37,215 bases of DNA from Methylobacter psychrophilus (GTDB taxonomy: Bacteria; Pseudomonadota; Gammaproteobacteria; Methylococcales; Methylomonadaceae), in assembly GCF_025583945.1 (NCBI RefSeq), contig NZ_JAOEGU010000038.1, forward strand, positions 1 through 37,215. Reading direction: 5' to 3'. A program made the translations under genes and the position numbers. The notes beneath the pieces are model-generated. The model did no database searches and was not told the DNA's origin. It was given only the letters and a program-made list of their open reading frames with translations. This document shows, piece by piece, positions 24,357 through 33,761 of this stretch (the stretch's first letter is position 1; every line of letters begins with the position of its first letter).

Positions 24357-25364
24357 TTAGTTTTGAGGTAGATATTGCTGCACCGCTAAGCGATGGTGAT
24401 CGGCTAACTTGTGTCTTAAATTGGCAGGGCCAAGCACCTCAACATCAGCCCCGTGACTGCTTAACCATCGCAATAATTGTGGGGTATCAAGCACCTCAGC
24501 GGTGATTTGTAATTTATTGTCATCAAGCCGCCCTATTTGTTGATCTTTGGCCAGCGGAGTTTCTACCAAGTGAAGACCTACGCCATTTTTAAAGATAGCT
24601 ATGAGGGTAATTACTTGCGAACTTTTACCAAAACCAAAGCCACCCTTATCAATATAAGCTTGCAGATTAAAGCCATCTAAATTTCGAAGGGGTTCATTTT
24701 TTAGAGTAATTTTTTTAATGCGATGTAAAACCAACAGACGTAAATCATTGTGATCATTTATGGTGGTCACCAAATAAATAACTGAACCATATTGCACCAA
24801 GCCTTGTAAATGCACGCTTTGAAAACGCTTTGCTTGAGATGCGTTTGCTGCCAAGTAATCCATTTCCAGTTGCAAGCCTTGCATTAAAGCCTGATTAACC
24901 GTTCGCTGTATGTGTGGATCAATAATAGGTGACAGCAAAGGTTGCCCAGGCGTTAAAACCTTCACCTTTTTTAACCAATCATGTAATTTTGAATCGGTAT
25001 GTTCAACAGAAAAAAACTGTCTTGCCGCAGAAAATTGTCCTGCCAGATTATCCGTGATTGCAACCGGCAATAATGTTTTTAGATATGTTTCCAGTAAAAC
25101 TAAGGTTAAGGCTTCACTTGAAGTTAAACCAGGAATATTGCAGGGTTGCATATTTAGGGCATAACGCCAGCCATACGGTTTACTTCGGGAATCAACTTCC
25201 AGGGTAAAGGGTATGGATAACCGATCCAGATCCCGCTCCAATGTTCGGCGCGAGACAGAAAACCCCAAACCTTCGAGCTTGTTTTTTAACTCTTTAACAG
25301 TGATTTTGCGTTCACGAGGGATTAGCTTCAACATTTCCCATTGACGCAATAGAGGATCTGACAT
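24357..25364 (-). CDS. Second WYL-domain transcriptional regulator
   Basis: The 335-residue protein has an N-terminal helix-turn-helix (about 5-60; VKELKNKLEGLGFSVSRRTLERDL) and a WYL domain at about 150-230. The signature reads SVIYLVTTINDHNDL, so the W is replaced by I, a usual variant. The C-terminal WCX part reaches the end (LLRWLSSHGADVEVLGPANL). It belongs to the DeoR-like, nucleotide-sensing group. It lies 60 bp after the SLATT-like gene in the same direction, so it is the last gene of the leftward operon and probably its regulator, or also that of the GTPase cluster. A weak AGAG precedes the ATG. Confidence 0.9.
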   Translation of the reverse strand: MSDPLLRQWEMLKLIPRERKITVKELKNKLEGLGFSVSRRTLERDLDRLSIPFTLEVDSRSKPYGWRYALNMQPCNIPGLTSSEALTLVLLETYLKTLLPVAITDNLAGQFSAARQFFSVEHTDSKLHDWLKKVKVLTPGQPLLSPIIDPHIQRTVNQALMQGLQLEMDYLAANASQAKRFQSVHLQGLVQYGSVIYLVTTINDHNDLRLLVLHRIKKITLKNEPLRNLDGFNLQAYIDKGGFGFGKSSQVITLIAIFKNGVGLHLVETPLAKDQQIGRLDDNKLQITAEVLDTPQLLRWLSSHGADVEVLGPANLRHKLADHHRLAVQQYLPQN

Positions 25365-25424
25365 TAGCTACTCTTATTTTGAAACCAATAAATGGCTAGG
25401 AAATTTTATAAACCCAACTTCATT

Positions 25425-27299
25425 CTAAGCAGGCAACGATGTAGTTTGATGTTCAATTAAATCCTGCCATTGGCGATTAACATTGGACATAACAGATGCC
25501 GATTCATGTGTAATATTTCGCAGTTGTATAAAGAAACGCGCATCATCAAAATGCAAAGCATCCAGTCTCGATATACTTTCTAATAGATGTTTTAGTTGAT
25601 GATGGGTATGGTTTGACATTTGACTAACACGCCCCATTTCGTTCATGGTCACAATGCCATGAATAGCAGCGGCCAATGCTGGCATGGCGGCTGTAAATAT
25701 CAGTAACCATTGTGCATGAATCACAAAATGCCCTATAACGGCCAAGCCGGTCATTATAAAAGCCAACTTTGTCAGCCAATGAAGTCGGTGCTCAATTGTG
25801 TGTAACGTTTTATGCGTTTTTTGGTGATAAATACATTGATCCTTAATAACGCCAACAACATAATCTCGTAGTTGATGACAGATTTTGTCCGGTTGATAAA
25901 TCGAGTCATCCGCTAGATGAGGTAAACCGGAAGCCACCACGGTTCGTTTAAACAACCAAGTCTCGGCACTCATCAATTTAATCTGCACTTTCCCATTTTT
26001 ATCGACTACAGTATTTCTAAGTGGCGCTAATAAGGGGGCTTGGAAAGTTAAGAGTGGAAGGCCTAAACGGGTATAACGGATCTGTTCAGCAATAAAACGA
26101 TGAAATAACCACTTACCATGTAAATTTAATCGTGAAGCCATACTGTAACTAATCAAAAGTACACCAATGGCAATCAGTTCTGTTACCGGCCAAAACCAAT
26201 CAGGAAATGTGCCGAGTTGGATGACACCCGCTACAGCAGCGAATACAGCAAAGCTTGAAAGTAAATATAAACCCCAAGTCACATCACGATGAAAGCCTGC
26301 GGCGACATTAGCGAGTTGATCAGACCATGTAAACCGATCCCATAATTGAGTGGGTTCCTCAATATGACAACCTGAGTCAACAAGATGATCTGGTACATTA
26401 ACGCCATACCATGATGGACTAGTTTTAGAAAAAACAGCGGTAAACATACCTTTAAGACTTATGAATGCCCCCAACGACTTGTCAATTCTTCCGGCAAAGC
26501 GGTGGCTGAATGCGTTAGGCGCTTGTTCCGTGAAATACTCGCGCAAAATATTTAATGACTGATCGTTAGCCGCCTTTAATTTAAATGAGTGTAGTGGATT
26601 AGCTATGAATTTAATCTCAGCAGTCAAAAGAGAAACATCATAATCAACAAAAAGTGCTCTTATTGCTGTTTGACAGTCATGACTCGTTGAGAGAATGACG
26701 CGATGGGGTTCATCCAACAGACGATAATCCAGAATAGAAATCCGTTTGTCAGAATGCAGCCAAATAACCGGCTTACCTTCCAGAATAGTATCTCGAAGTA
26801 GCATCAAGCGCGTATTGCTTAAGGGATCATCGGATATATCGCCCAGCCATAATAAAATATCGGAAAATGCTTTTAAGGTATCCTCTTGTATTATCTGCTC
26901 TTGTGACAAATAAACATCATTAGCCACCACGGGGCTTAGGGCAATCAGACGCTCAGTCGATGAATCACTTGTTGTAGTTGGGCTTTTAAAGTCACCACAA
27001 TAAACAGCGTGTAAAGGTAAATCTAACCGTTCTGCAATAAAGTTCGCCCAAACAGGACAATCCGAATAATTACCTGACAAAATGCATAACTTTGTTCTGG
27101 CAGAAGCCGCCTCGCCGTATAGCAATTCAGCTGAGGCAGTCTCCGTTTTCAGATTTTTTACGATTGTCGTCGCTAAATTTACTAGGTGTTCTTCAATGAT
27201 TAAGCGAAATGATGAGGTCTTCTCGATTTGAGTAAAACCTGTCCCAGCAATTAAAAGACCAAATTGGGGTAAAATTTTAGGTGCGACTTTGTGTTTCAT
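25425..27299 (-). CDS. SLOG-like plus SLATT/DUF4231-like membrane protein
   Basis: The 624-residue protein has an N-terminal soluble part (about 1-240) with Rossmann-like strands (LLIAGTGFTQ, LCILSGNYSDC, ILLWLGDISDD, KPVIWLHSD), consistent with a divergent SLOG/TIR-like nucleotide-binding fold. There are four predicted membrane spans in two hairpins, about 342-362, 371-388, 512-533 and 537-556. Between them lies WLFHRFIAEQIRYTRLGLP, which matches the F-R-x-x-A-E-x-(L/I)-R helix of SLATT/2TM effectors. The same architecture is found in the protein at 35288-37024. Its ATG overlaps the peptidase gene stop by 4 bp. SLATT effectors are thought to form membrane pores when a ligand binds the SLOG partner. 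Confidence 0.7.
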   Translation of the reverse strand: MKHKVAPKILPQFGLLIAGTGFTQIEKTSSFRLIIEEHLVNLATTIVKNLKTETASAELLYGEAASARTKLCILSGNYSDCPVWANFIAERLDLPLHAVYCGDFKSPTTTSDSSTERLIALSPVVANDVYLSQEQIIQEDTLKAFSDILLWLGDISDDPLSNTRLMLLRDTILEGKPVIWLHSDKRISILDYRLLDEPHRVILSTSHDCQTAIRALFVDYDVSLLTAEIKFIANPLHSFKLKAANDQSLNILREYFTEQAPNAFSHRFAGRIDKSLGAFISLKGMFTAVFSKTSPSWYGVNVPDHLVDSGCHIEEPTQLWDRFTWSDQLANVAAGFHRDVTWGLYLLSSFAVFAAVAGVIQLGTFPDWFWPVTELIAIGVLLISYSMASRLNLHGKWLFHRFIAEQIRYTRLGLPLLTFQAPLLAPLRNTVVDKNGKVQIKLMSAETWLFKRTVVASGLPHLADDSIYQPDKICHQLRDYVVGVIKDQCIYHQKTHKTLHTIEHRLHWLTKLAFIMTGLAVIGHFVIHAQWLLIFTAAMPALAAAIHGIVTMNEMGRVSQMSNHTHHQLKHLLESISRLDALHFDDARFFIQLRNITHESASVMSNVNRQWQDLIEHQTTSLPA

Positions 27300-28603
27300 A
27301 AAATATTATTGGGGAAAATTAACGCCCTAACTTCATCCTCATCAAGCGTCTTATGTTTCAGTAATCCCTCAACAACCCGCTCAACGTTGTCCCAATGTTC
27401 TACCAATAAAATTTCGGTTTTCTGTTGAGCCTCTTTCAGTAATGATTGCAGACGTCGTTGCGCTTCATCAAATAACCAGCCAGATTTAATACTGTATTTA
27501 CGACTCAAAACGCCCAATTGAACCGGCCCAAAAGAATCATCAAGACCAAATTCAGTAATATATTGCCAAGCATATTCTGTAGCACCGGCAAAATCGCTTT
27601 GTGCACCTATGTCCGCTGCATTGAAACCATATTTTTTTAACTGTGCCGCCTGACCGGCAAGAGAAACACACAAATCTTCAAGAAAGTCTTCACGGGTTGA
27701 AGGAAATACATGTTTGAAAATTGGATTACTATCATCAAAAAACACACAACCATCGTAGCTTTCGTTTGGCACAATAGTCACTTTCTCTATCTGTACCTTA
27801 GGGCGCAGGGCCAAAGAAACAATGGCATGGCCTGCTTCATGATAGGCAACACATTCTATTTCACGCGTTTGCGATACTTTTTCTATCCCTGCATTTAACA
27901 AAGCAATAAGAGGATTACGTGCTTTACTAAAGCCATGCAGTGGATGTGAAGAACTAATTTTTTGAACCGTTTCATCGTCCAAAAAATCTTTCAGATCATT
28001 TAAATCCTGCCATCCCTGCTGGACTATCCAAGCATTATACTCGCGAGAATAGGCATTGATATGTGCCGACAAAGCCGGATGTTGTGTCAAATCACCTTTA
28101 TTAAGAGCGACTAGCGCGGCAAGCGCATAGAGTTCGGGTTTATTTACATCAAAGCCAAACTTCTTGGCGAGTCCTTTTGCATAACGATCAACCGTTTGAA
28201 AAATAGAGTCTTCAAAAAATCCCTGGGGACTTGCAGAATCATCAGCACCAGTCTTAATAATTAAGTTTGCTGACTGTGCCAATTTTAAAATCAAGTCATT
28301 AAGCGTAAGTTTTTGGCACTCACCAATAGCTTGTTTTAAGGCGGAATCAATCGGAAACGTCTGATTAATATGCGGCGAATCAACCTCTTCAAGCCGATGC
28401 CCTGCCTCCTTGAGGGCAACCTGGATTTTTTCGTCCAGATCATCCGCCAACACTATTTCTTGATTAATAACGTCTTTGCTTAAGGCCAGATAAACACCCG
28501 CCAAAAAAACAAGGGGGGACAGTTCTTTTATATCATTTAATGAAGCTATCGCTTTGGCATAACCAGCCGCTGCTTTAAAATCTTCCGTATTTATCAGGGC
28601 CAT
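27296..28603 (-). CDS. FtsH-type M41 metallopeptidase domain protein without AAA module
   Basis: ATG 28603 was chosen over a TTG eight codons earlier because GGAAG lies about 10 bases upstream. The product has 435 residues. The zinc motif HEAGH is at residues 255-259 (VAYHEAGHAIVSLAL), and the third ligand region GAQSDFAGAT (D337) matches the GxxxDxxxAT element of FtsH. No Walker A or B box is present, so the AAA unfoldase part of FtsH is missing. The N-terminal 190 residues are helical, with some likeness to Clp N-type double helix repeats. It is the second gene of the leftward operon, about 30 bp after the YbjN-like gene, and overlaps the SLATT-like gene. A regulated protease that releases or activates the membrane protein is plausible; substrate unknown. 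Confidence 0.82.
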   Translation of the reverse strand: MALINTEDFKAAAGYAKAIASLNDIKELSPLVFLAGVYLALSKDVINQEIVLADDLDEKIQVALKEAGHRLEEVDSPHINQTFPIDSALKQAIGECQKLTLNDLILKLAQSANLIIKTGADDSASPQGFFEDSIFQTVDRYAKGLAKKFGFDVNKPELYALAALVALNKGDLTQHPALSAHINAYSREYNAWIVQQGWQDLNDLKDFLDDETVQKISSSHPLHGFSKARNPLIALLNAGIEKVSQTREIECVAYHEAGHAIVSLALRPKVQIEKVTIVPNESYDGCVFFDDSNPIFKHVFPSTREDFLEDLCVSLAGQAAQLKKYGFNAADIGAQSDFAGATEYAWQYITEFGLDDSFGPVQLGVLSRKYSIKSGWLFDEAQRRLQSLLKEAQQKTEILLVEHWDNVERVVEGLLKHKTLDEDEVRALIFPNNIL

Positions 28604-28632
28604 GTCGGGTGCTTCCAATAAGATCAAGTTTA

Positions 28633-29139
28633 CTAAATGAAATCCGGAACGGCTTCCTCGGATGATTCAGATTCAGAAGCAGCTTCCAGTTGATCGATTA
28701 TTTGCTGTGCAGTTGTCTTGGTCAACGCTACTTCGGTGATTTCATCAAACCAATTTTCCAATAAATCCGCGCCCCCGTTAAAAGCATTATGAATGGTTGC
28801 AACGGAAGGATCAGTGCCTTCAAAATCAATTACATGTCGCCATCTAATAGCGCCTTTTTCATCGACAAGCGATAGCGCTCCCCGATACGAGATTGTATTG
28901 ATGTGATTAAATAAAACGGCACATTCAGTCAGTTTTTTTGGCAAGGCATTAAAAGGTGCGTAAATATAAATCTTAAAATAATCGTGTGCTTCATCGGTTT
29001 CAATCCAAACCTTAAAAGACTGATCCTTAATTGAATACGTAAAAGCCAAACTTGATGTTTGGTTTTCTTCATCCAATGAGATTTTATCGTCCCATTCTAT
29101 ATGGTCTAGCCAATCTTGTACTTTATCTGCCAATCTCAT
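28633..29139 (-). CDS. YbjN-like sensory/chaperone-type protein
   Basis: The start ATG at 29139 has GGAG nine bases upstream; two TTG codons precede it. The 168-residue protein shows the YbjN fold pattern: a helix (ADKVQDWLDHIEW), a first strand pair (TSSLAFTYSIKDQSFKVWIE), the YIYAPFNALPKKLTECAVLFNHINT segment typical of the family, then strands with GALSLVDEKGAIRWRHVIDF. It ends in an acidic Ser/Glu-rich tail. YbjN proteins are often found with type III secretion chaperone-like roles or as regulators, but function is uncertain. It is the first gene of the leftward operon with the M41-type peptidase and the SLATT-like membrane protein, so it may be a sensor or substrate adaptor for the peptidase. 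Confidence 0.75.
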   Translation of the reverse strand: MRLADKVQDWLDHIEWDDKISLDEENQTSSLAFTYSIKDQSFKVWIETDEAHDYFKIYIYAPFNALPKKLTECAVLFNHINTISYRGALSLVDEKGAIRWRHVIDFEGTDPSVATIHNAFNGGADLLENWFDEITEVALTKTTAQQIIDQLEAASESESSEEAVPDFI

Positions 29140-29391
29140 CAACAATTACTCCAATTTTTAATCTAAAAAAATTACTTTAAATATCTAATTATTTAAAAAT
29201 ACAATTCATAAGAAAAAGTTATAAATTTTAATTTTTAATTAAAAAATAAATTACCTTTTTTCATTATGCTTTTTAAGGTGTTAACATTCAAGTTTTATCA
29301 GCAGTTATAAATATTTATTTAAATGCGACACAATCTGACCTATTAATCGAATAGACTTGACCTAATCTCACCTCAGGATCGTCCAGAAAGT

Positions 29392-32300
29392 ATGACAAAT
29401 CCCATTCAAACTAACACCGACCGCGAAATCCGCGTATTTATCTCCTCAACCTTCCGTGACATGCATGCGGAACGGGATTATTTGGTCAGTCATGTGTTTC
29501 CGGTCATTCGCCGTGCCTGCCGCGAACGTCAAGTTGAATTTACGGAAATTGACTTGCGTTGGGGGGTAACTAAGGAAGAGGCAGAACAGGGTAAAGTCGT
29601 GCGTATTTGTCTGGAAGAAATTAATCGCTGCCGGCCTTATTTTTTAAGTTTACTGGGTGAACGTTATGGCTGGGCACCCTTGAATGCCGACCTAGATCAT
29701 AAAACTGAACTTCTATCATTATTTCCCTTTTTAGAAAACAGCCTAAAAGAAGGTCTTAGCGTTACCGAAATGGAAATTTTGCACGGTGTCATGGATAACC
29801 CGGATATGGCCGGCCATTGTTTTTTTTATTTAAGAGACGCTGCACTCACCCAAACATTAGCCGATAGCCTCTCTGCAGCCACTGATTATTTTGAAACAGA
29901 ACAACGTTTACAAGATAAATTAGACGCGCTTAAAGACAAGGTTCGTAACTGTGGCTTACCGCTCAGGGATAATTATGCCAGTATCGAAGCACTCGGTGAC
30001 TTAATCAAGCAAGATTTATTGGCCGTTTTAGACCGGCAATTTCCTGCAGATTTAACGCCTACACCGCTTGAAGCCGAACAAAATGCGCACCGCAGTTATG
30101 CCAATGACCGCTGTAAAGCCTATATTGCCAACCCCAGGGATACTGAAGCGTTAGATGCCCATTTAAATACCAAAACCAATAACGCTTTACTGGTGACAGG
30201 GGAATCAGGTCTAGGCAAATCCGCTTTATTGGCCTATTGGGTCAATCAACAACGCTTGGCTAATCCTGAGCAATTTATCATCGAGCATTATGTCGGTATT
30301 TCCGGTGATGCTGATCCTGTGGCCATTATTCGCCGCATCATGGCAGAAATAAAACAGCGTACCGATGACAATGCAGAACTCCCCAGTAAACCCGAAGACA
30401 TCATTCAAGACTTCCCCTTATGGTTAGCCAAAGTTGGTGAACGCGATCCACTCCTGTTAATTATCGATGGCCTCAATCAACTGGAAAGTAAAGAAGGTCA
30501 CTGGCTACCTAATTTTTGGCAAGAAAATGTTAAAGCGATTTTTAGTGTGCTTCCTGGCAAGCAATTAGAAATACTCGGCCAAAGAGAATGGCCTATCCAC
30601 ACTTTAGAAGCACTTGATTTAAACCGCCGTGAACAATTAATTCGTGAGTGGTTAGCCAGTTATCGAAAAGCCTTATCAACCGAACAAACCCTACGCATTG
30701 CCCAAGCACCTCAAACAGGCAGCCCACTCTTTTTAAAAACCGTACTTGAAGAGTTACGTATCTTTGGCTACTTTGAGCACCTAGATCAACGCATTGCTAC
30801 TTTGTTAACAGCCAACAATCCACAAGAACTATTTGTATTGGTGCTTGAGCGCCTGGAAAACGATTTTGGTAAAGCCATCGTTACCCAGATTATGCAAGCA
30901 TTATGGGCGGCAAGGCGGGGGTTATCAGAAACAGAAATTGCCGGCATTACTGGCTTCAGTCGCTTGGTGATTTCAACGTTTTTAATGGCGATAGATTCTC
31001 ATCTGGCCAAACGAGGCGGCTTATTAAGCTTCTTTCATGATTACTTAAGACAAGCCGTTAAGCAACATTGTCTTGAGAATAACGAAGCAGAGGTCAATGC
31101 ACATATAAAACTAGCCCACTACTTTCAGCAACAAGAATTAAATAATCGCGTTGCCGAAGAACTACCTTGGCAGTGGCAACAAGCAGAACAATGGGAGGCA
31201 TTAAAAAATTGTATTAGTGCTATTCCAATGTTTGAAATTTTATATGATAAAGATGATTTAGAGCTATTGGCGTATTGGTTGACTATGGGGGATCAGTTTG
31301 ATGTAGGGGTATGTTACACAAATTCATTAGCCTCATGGGAAACAGAGAATAATGTAGAGCAGCCAGAATTAGCTGATATCCTTTCTTCGTTAGGAGGCTT
31401 TCTAATAGAGAGATGTGTTTGTTTGAATTTGGCTGAACCACTTATTCGTCGTGCATTGGCAATACGTGAAAAAGTATTAGGTCCCGAACATCCTAAAACC
31501 GCCAATAGCCTTGGACATCTTGCAGGTTTATTAGAAGATCAGGGTAACTATGGTGCAGCAGAACCGCTGTATCGTCGTGCGCTGATAATTCGAGAAAAAG
31601 TATCGGGTGCCGAACACTCTGCAACCGCCAGAAGCCTTAATAACTTGGCCGGTTTGTTAAACGCTCAAGGTAACTATGATGCAGCAGAACCTCTATATCG
31701 ACGTGCATTGGCAATCCATGAAAAAGTATTGGGTAGCGAACATCTTGACACAGCCACCAGCCTTAATAATTTAGCCGGTTTATTAAAAGCTCAAGGTAAC
31801 TATGATGCAGCAGTACAGCTACATCGTCGTGCATTGACAATCCATGAAAAAGTATTGGGTAGCGAACATCTTGACACAGCCACCAGCCTTGAACATTTGG
31901 CAGGTTTATTATATGTTCAGGGTAACTACGATGCAGCAGAATCTCTATATCGACGTGCATTGGCAATCAATGAAAAAGTATTGGGTGCTGCACATCCTGT
32001 TATCTCCACTAGCTTTTATAGTTTGGCTGTTTTTTTACAGAATCAAGGTAACTATGATGCAGCAGAACACCTTTATCGATGCGCACTGACAATTCGTGAA
32101 AAAGTGTTGGGTTACGCACATCCTGGAACAGCCAGAATACTTGGTTCCCTGGCCGGTTTATTAAAAGCTCAAGGTAACTATGATGCAGCAGAACCGCTAT
32201 ATCGACGTGCATTGGTAATCCTGGAAAAATTGTTGGGTAGCGAACATCCTGACACAGCCATAAGCCTTAATAATTTGGCCGGTTTATTAAAAGCTCAAGG

Positions 32301-33084
32301 TAACTATGATGCAGCCGAACCGCTATATCGACGTGCATTGGTAATCAATGAAAAAGTGTTGGGTAGCGAACATCCTTTTACAGCCATAACCCTTGGTAAC
32401 TTGGCAGGTTTGTTAGAAGCTCATGGTAACTATGATGCAGCAGAACCTCTATATCGACGTGCATTAGCAATACGTGAAAAAGTGTTGGGTGTTGAACATC
32501 CCGATACCGCCTCCAGCCAAAACAATCTGGCCGGTTTATTAGCAGCACAAGGTCATTATGTAGATGCCATAGAACTTTACTGTAATTTATTAGTACATTA
32601 TAAAAAACAGTATGGTTCGATTTCTCCAGAAATTTCAATACTATACCGGAGACTTGCTGAATGTTTATGGGAAATAGGTGAACTTAATGAAGCAGAAGAT
32701 TATTTTCGTAGTGAACTTGAAATATTAAAACAAATCCATGGCTATACACACAATGCTACTTTGGAATCAATGCAGCAATTAGGAGTGCATCTACGAGAGC
32801 AACAAAAATATGAAGAGGCAGAACTACTGCTAAGAGAGGTAGTTAAAAACAGGGAGTTATCATCCAACACCGATGATACAGAATTAGCAGGATCACTTAA
32901 TGCATTAGGCTTACTTTTAGCTAAAACTAACCGTATTGATGAAGCGATAACCATTTATACACGTGCCCTAAATATCAGAGATAAAGCCTTAGGCCGTGAT
33001 CATCCACGATCTGTTCTTATTCGTGAGCGTCTAGCTGAGATAACAAATAAACAAGATATTAATAAACCATCAGCTGAAATATGA
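29392..33084 (+). CDS. DUF4062 - STAND NTPase - TPR protein, 1230 residues
   Basis: The N-terminus is a DUF4062 domain (about 10-100): REIRVFISSTFRDMHAERDY, ending in FLSLLGERYGW. It is related to TIR-like or SLOG-like effector folds. The STAND (NACHT/NB-ARC type) NTPase follows: Walker A GESGLGKS (270-277), Walker B LLIIDGLNQ with D359, then a winged helix part (about 400-560). The C-terminus is a TPR array in kinesin-light-chain style, eight nearly identical 42-residue units (about 717-1060) plus flanking divergent ones. Such proteins are molecular switches that sense a trigger with their repeats and then activate the effector domain, as in bacterial NLR-like defence (Avs and related). It starts a rightward set; the start codon has only a weak ribosome binding site. 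Confidence 0.92.
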   Translation: MTNPIQTNTDREIRVFISSTFRDMHAERDYLVSHVFPVIRRACRERQVEFTEIDLRWGVTKEEAEQGKVVRICLEEINRCRPYFLSLLGERYGWAPLNADLDHKTELLSLFPFLENSLKEGLSVTEMEILHGVMDNPDMAGHCFFYLRDAALTQTLADSLSAATDYFETEQRLQDKLDALKDKVRNCGLPLRDNYASIEALGDLIKQDLLAVLDRQFPADLTPTPLEAEQNAHRSYANDRCKAYIANPRDTEALDAHLNTKTNNALLVTGESGLGKSALLAYWVNQQRLANPEQFIIEHYVGISGDADPVAIIRRIMAEIKQRTDDNAELPSKPEDIIQDFPLWLAKVGERDPLLLIIDGLNQLESKEGHWLPNFWQENVKAIFSVLPGKQLEILGQREWPIHTLEALDLNRREQLIREWLASYRKALSTEQTLRIAQAPQTGSPLFLKTVLEELRIFGYFEHLDQRIATLLTANNPQELFVLVLERLENDFGKAIVTQIMQALWAARRGLSETEIAGITGFSRLVISTFLMAIDSHLAKRGGLLSFFHDYLRQAVKQHCLENNEAEVNAHIKLAHYFQQQELNNRVAEELPWQWQQAEQWEALKNCISAIPMFEILYDKDDLELLAYWLTMGDQFDVGVCYTNSLASWETENNVEQPELADILSSLGGFLIERCVCLNLAEPLIRRALAIREKVLGPEHPKTANSLGHLAGLLEDQGNYGAAEPLYRRALIIREKVSGAEHSATARSLNNLAGLLNAQGNYDAAEPLYRRALAIHEKVLGSEHLDTATSLNNLAGLLKAQGNYDAAVQLHRRALTIHEKVLGSEHLDTATSLEHLAGLLYVQGNYDAAESLYRRALAINEKVLGAAHPVISTSFYSLAVFLQNQGNYDAAEHLYRCALTIREKVLGYAHPGTARILGSLAGLLKAQGNYDAAEPLYRRALVILEKLLGSEHPDTAISLNNLAGLLKAQGNYDAAEPLYRRALVINEKVLGSEHPFTAITLGNLAGLLEAHGNYDAAEPLYRRALAIREKVLGVEHPDTASSQNNLAGLLAAQGHYVDAIELYCNLLVHYKKQYGSISPEISILYRRLAECLWEIGELNEAEDYFRSELEILKQIHGYTHNATLESMQQLGVHLREQQKYEEAELLLREVVKNRELSSNTDDTELAGSLNALGLLLAKTNRIDEAITIYTRALNIRDKALGRDHPRSVLIRERLAEITNKQDINKPSAEI
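31544..32560 (+). repeat. Eight near-identical 126-bp TPR units
   Basis: Each 126-bp unit has a GGTAACTATGATGCAGCAGA segment and ends near GAAAAAGTATTGGGT. Units of the middle are nearly the same at DNA level, much more than the outer TPRs. This indicates recent tandem duplication or recombination between units. The full protein array also has a partial unit before this stretch and a divergent one after it. Confidence 0.85.
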
Positions 33085-33117
33085 AATTAGATAATAGGTA
33101 ACCTACCTATTCAAATA

Positions 33118-33675
33118 TTGGTGTCTCATGAATGGGACGCTGATGACAATGGAATTGTCGCAATATACAAAGACAAAAAATGGAAGCGCCTGCGTGGACT
33201 AATAAAAAAAGTCACCGATGATGTTACAAAAAGATCAGAAAACAGGCCTGGAGAAAGAAAACTCGATATACAAATAAAACGTCTACGAGGTCAGCACGGC
33301 CAATTTATATTAAAGGCATTACTTGATCGAATAGAGCAAGGTGATGTTTTAATTGTTGATATTGGCGGTGAAAGGCATGGTGAATATAATCCTAATGTTC
33401 TGATTGAACTTGGGATCGCCCTTGGTATGGGTAAATTAGATTCAGAAAATTTATTTATTTTAAAACCAGTGTCTTTAGCTTGGCCAAGTGATTTACACGG
33501 CATCCTATACACCGAATACCAGATTGAAAACGATACCTTAAAATTAAACGATGCCATTGGATTCCATGCTGCATTACGAGGTATCCTGATGAATATTGCC
33601 AGACAAAAAAATATGTTGGGTGATGTTAAACAGCCGACTATTACCATTGAAGGTGAGGAAGAGTCGCATGAATAG
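33118..33675 (+). CDS. TIR/SLOG-like nucleotide-binding protein, 185 residues
   Basis: This is a compact alpha/beta protein. It starts VSHEWDADDNG, a form like the first strand of TIR or SLOG-like folds. The core has ALLDRIEQGDVLIVDIGG (strand with D81), then YNPNVLIELGIALG, whose N-x-N-V-(L/I)-x-E-L-G motif (E97) recalls TIR-2/Cap12-type and nucleoside deoxyribosyltransferase-like effectors. The later strand is FILKP, then WPSDLHGIL. The Glu could be catalytic for NAD cleavage in TIR-type enzymes, but this is inferred. Start: TTG 33118 is taken; no ATG is available before the conserved VSHEWD, and the frame is open back to a TAG at 33088. It follows the STAND gene by 33 bp and may be its effector. 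Confidence 0.7.
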   Translation: MVSHEWDADDNGIVAIYKDKKWKRLRGLIKKVTDDVTKRSENRPGERKLDIQIKRLRGQHGQFILKALLDRIEQGDVLIVDIGGERHGEYNPNVLIELGIALGMGKLDSENLFILKPVSLAWPSDLHGILYTEYQIENDTLKLNDAIGFHAALRGILMNIARQKNMLGDVKQPTITIEGEEESHE

Positions 33676-33761
33676 AAGTTAAAATGATTAAGAACGTGTT
33701 ACTGAATAAGCCACTATCACTAATCTATAAATAATATTAATTAAAACCAGGAGATTTAAAA

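Noticed and set aside
27296-28603. True FtsH
   Set aside because: No Walker boxes or membrane spans; only the M41 peptidase part with HEAGH and the GxxxDxxxAT element is present.
31763-32638. Several repeated minus-strand frames with HHSYLELL-type sequence
   Set aside because: They are antisense images of the TPR repeat units, which explains why they look alike.
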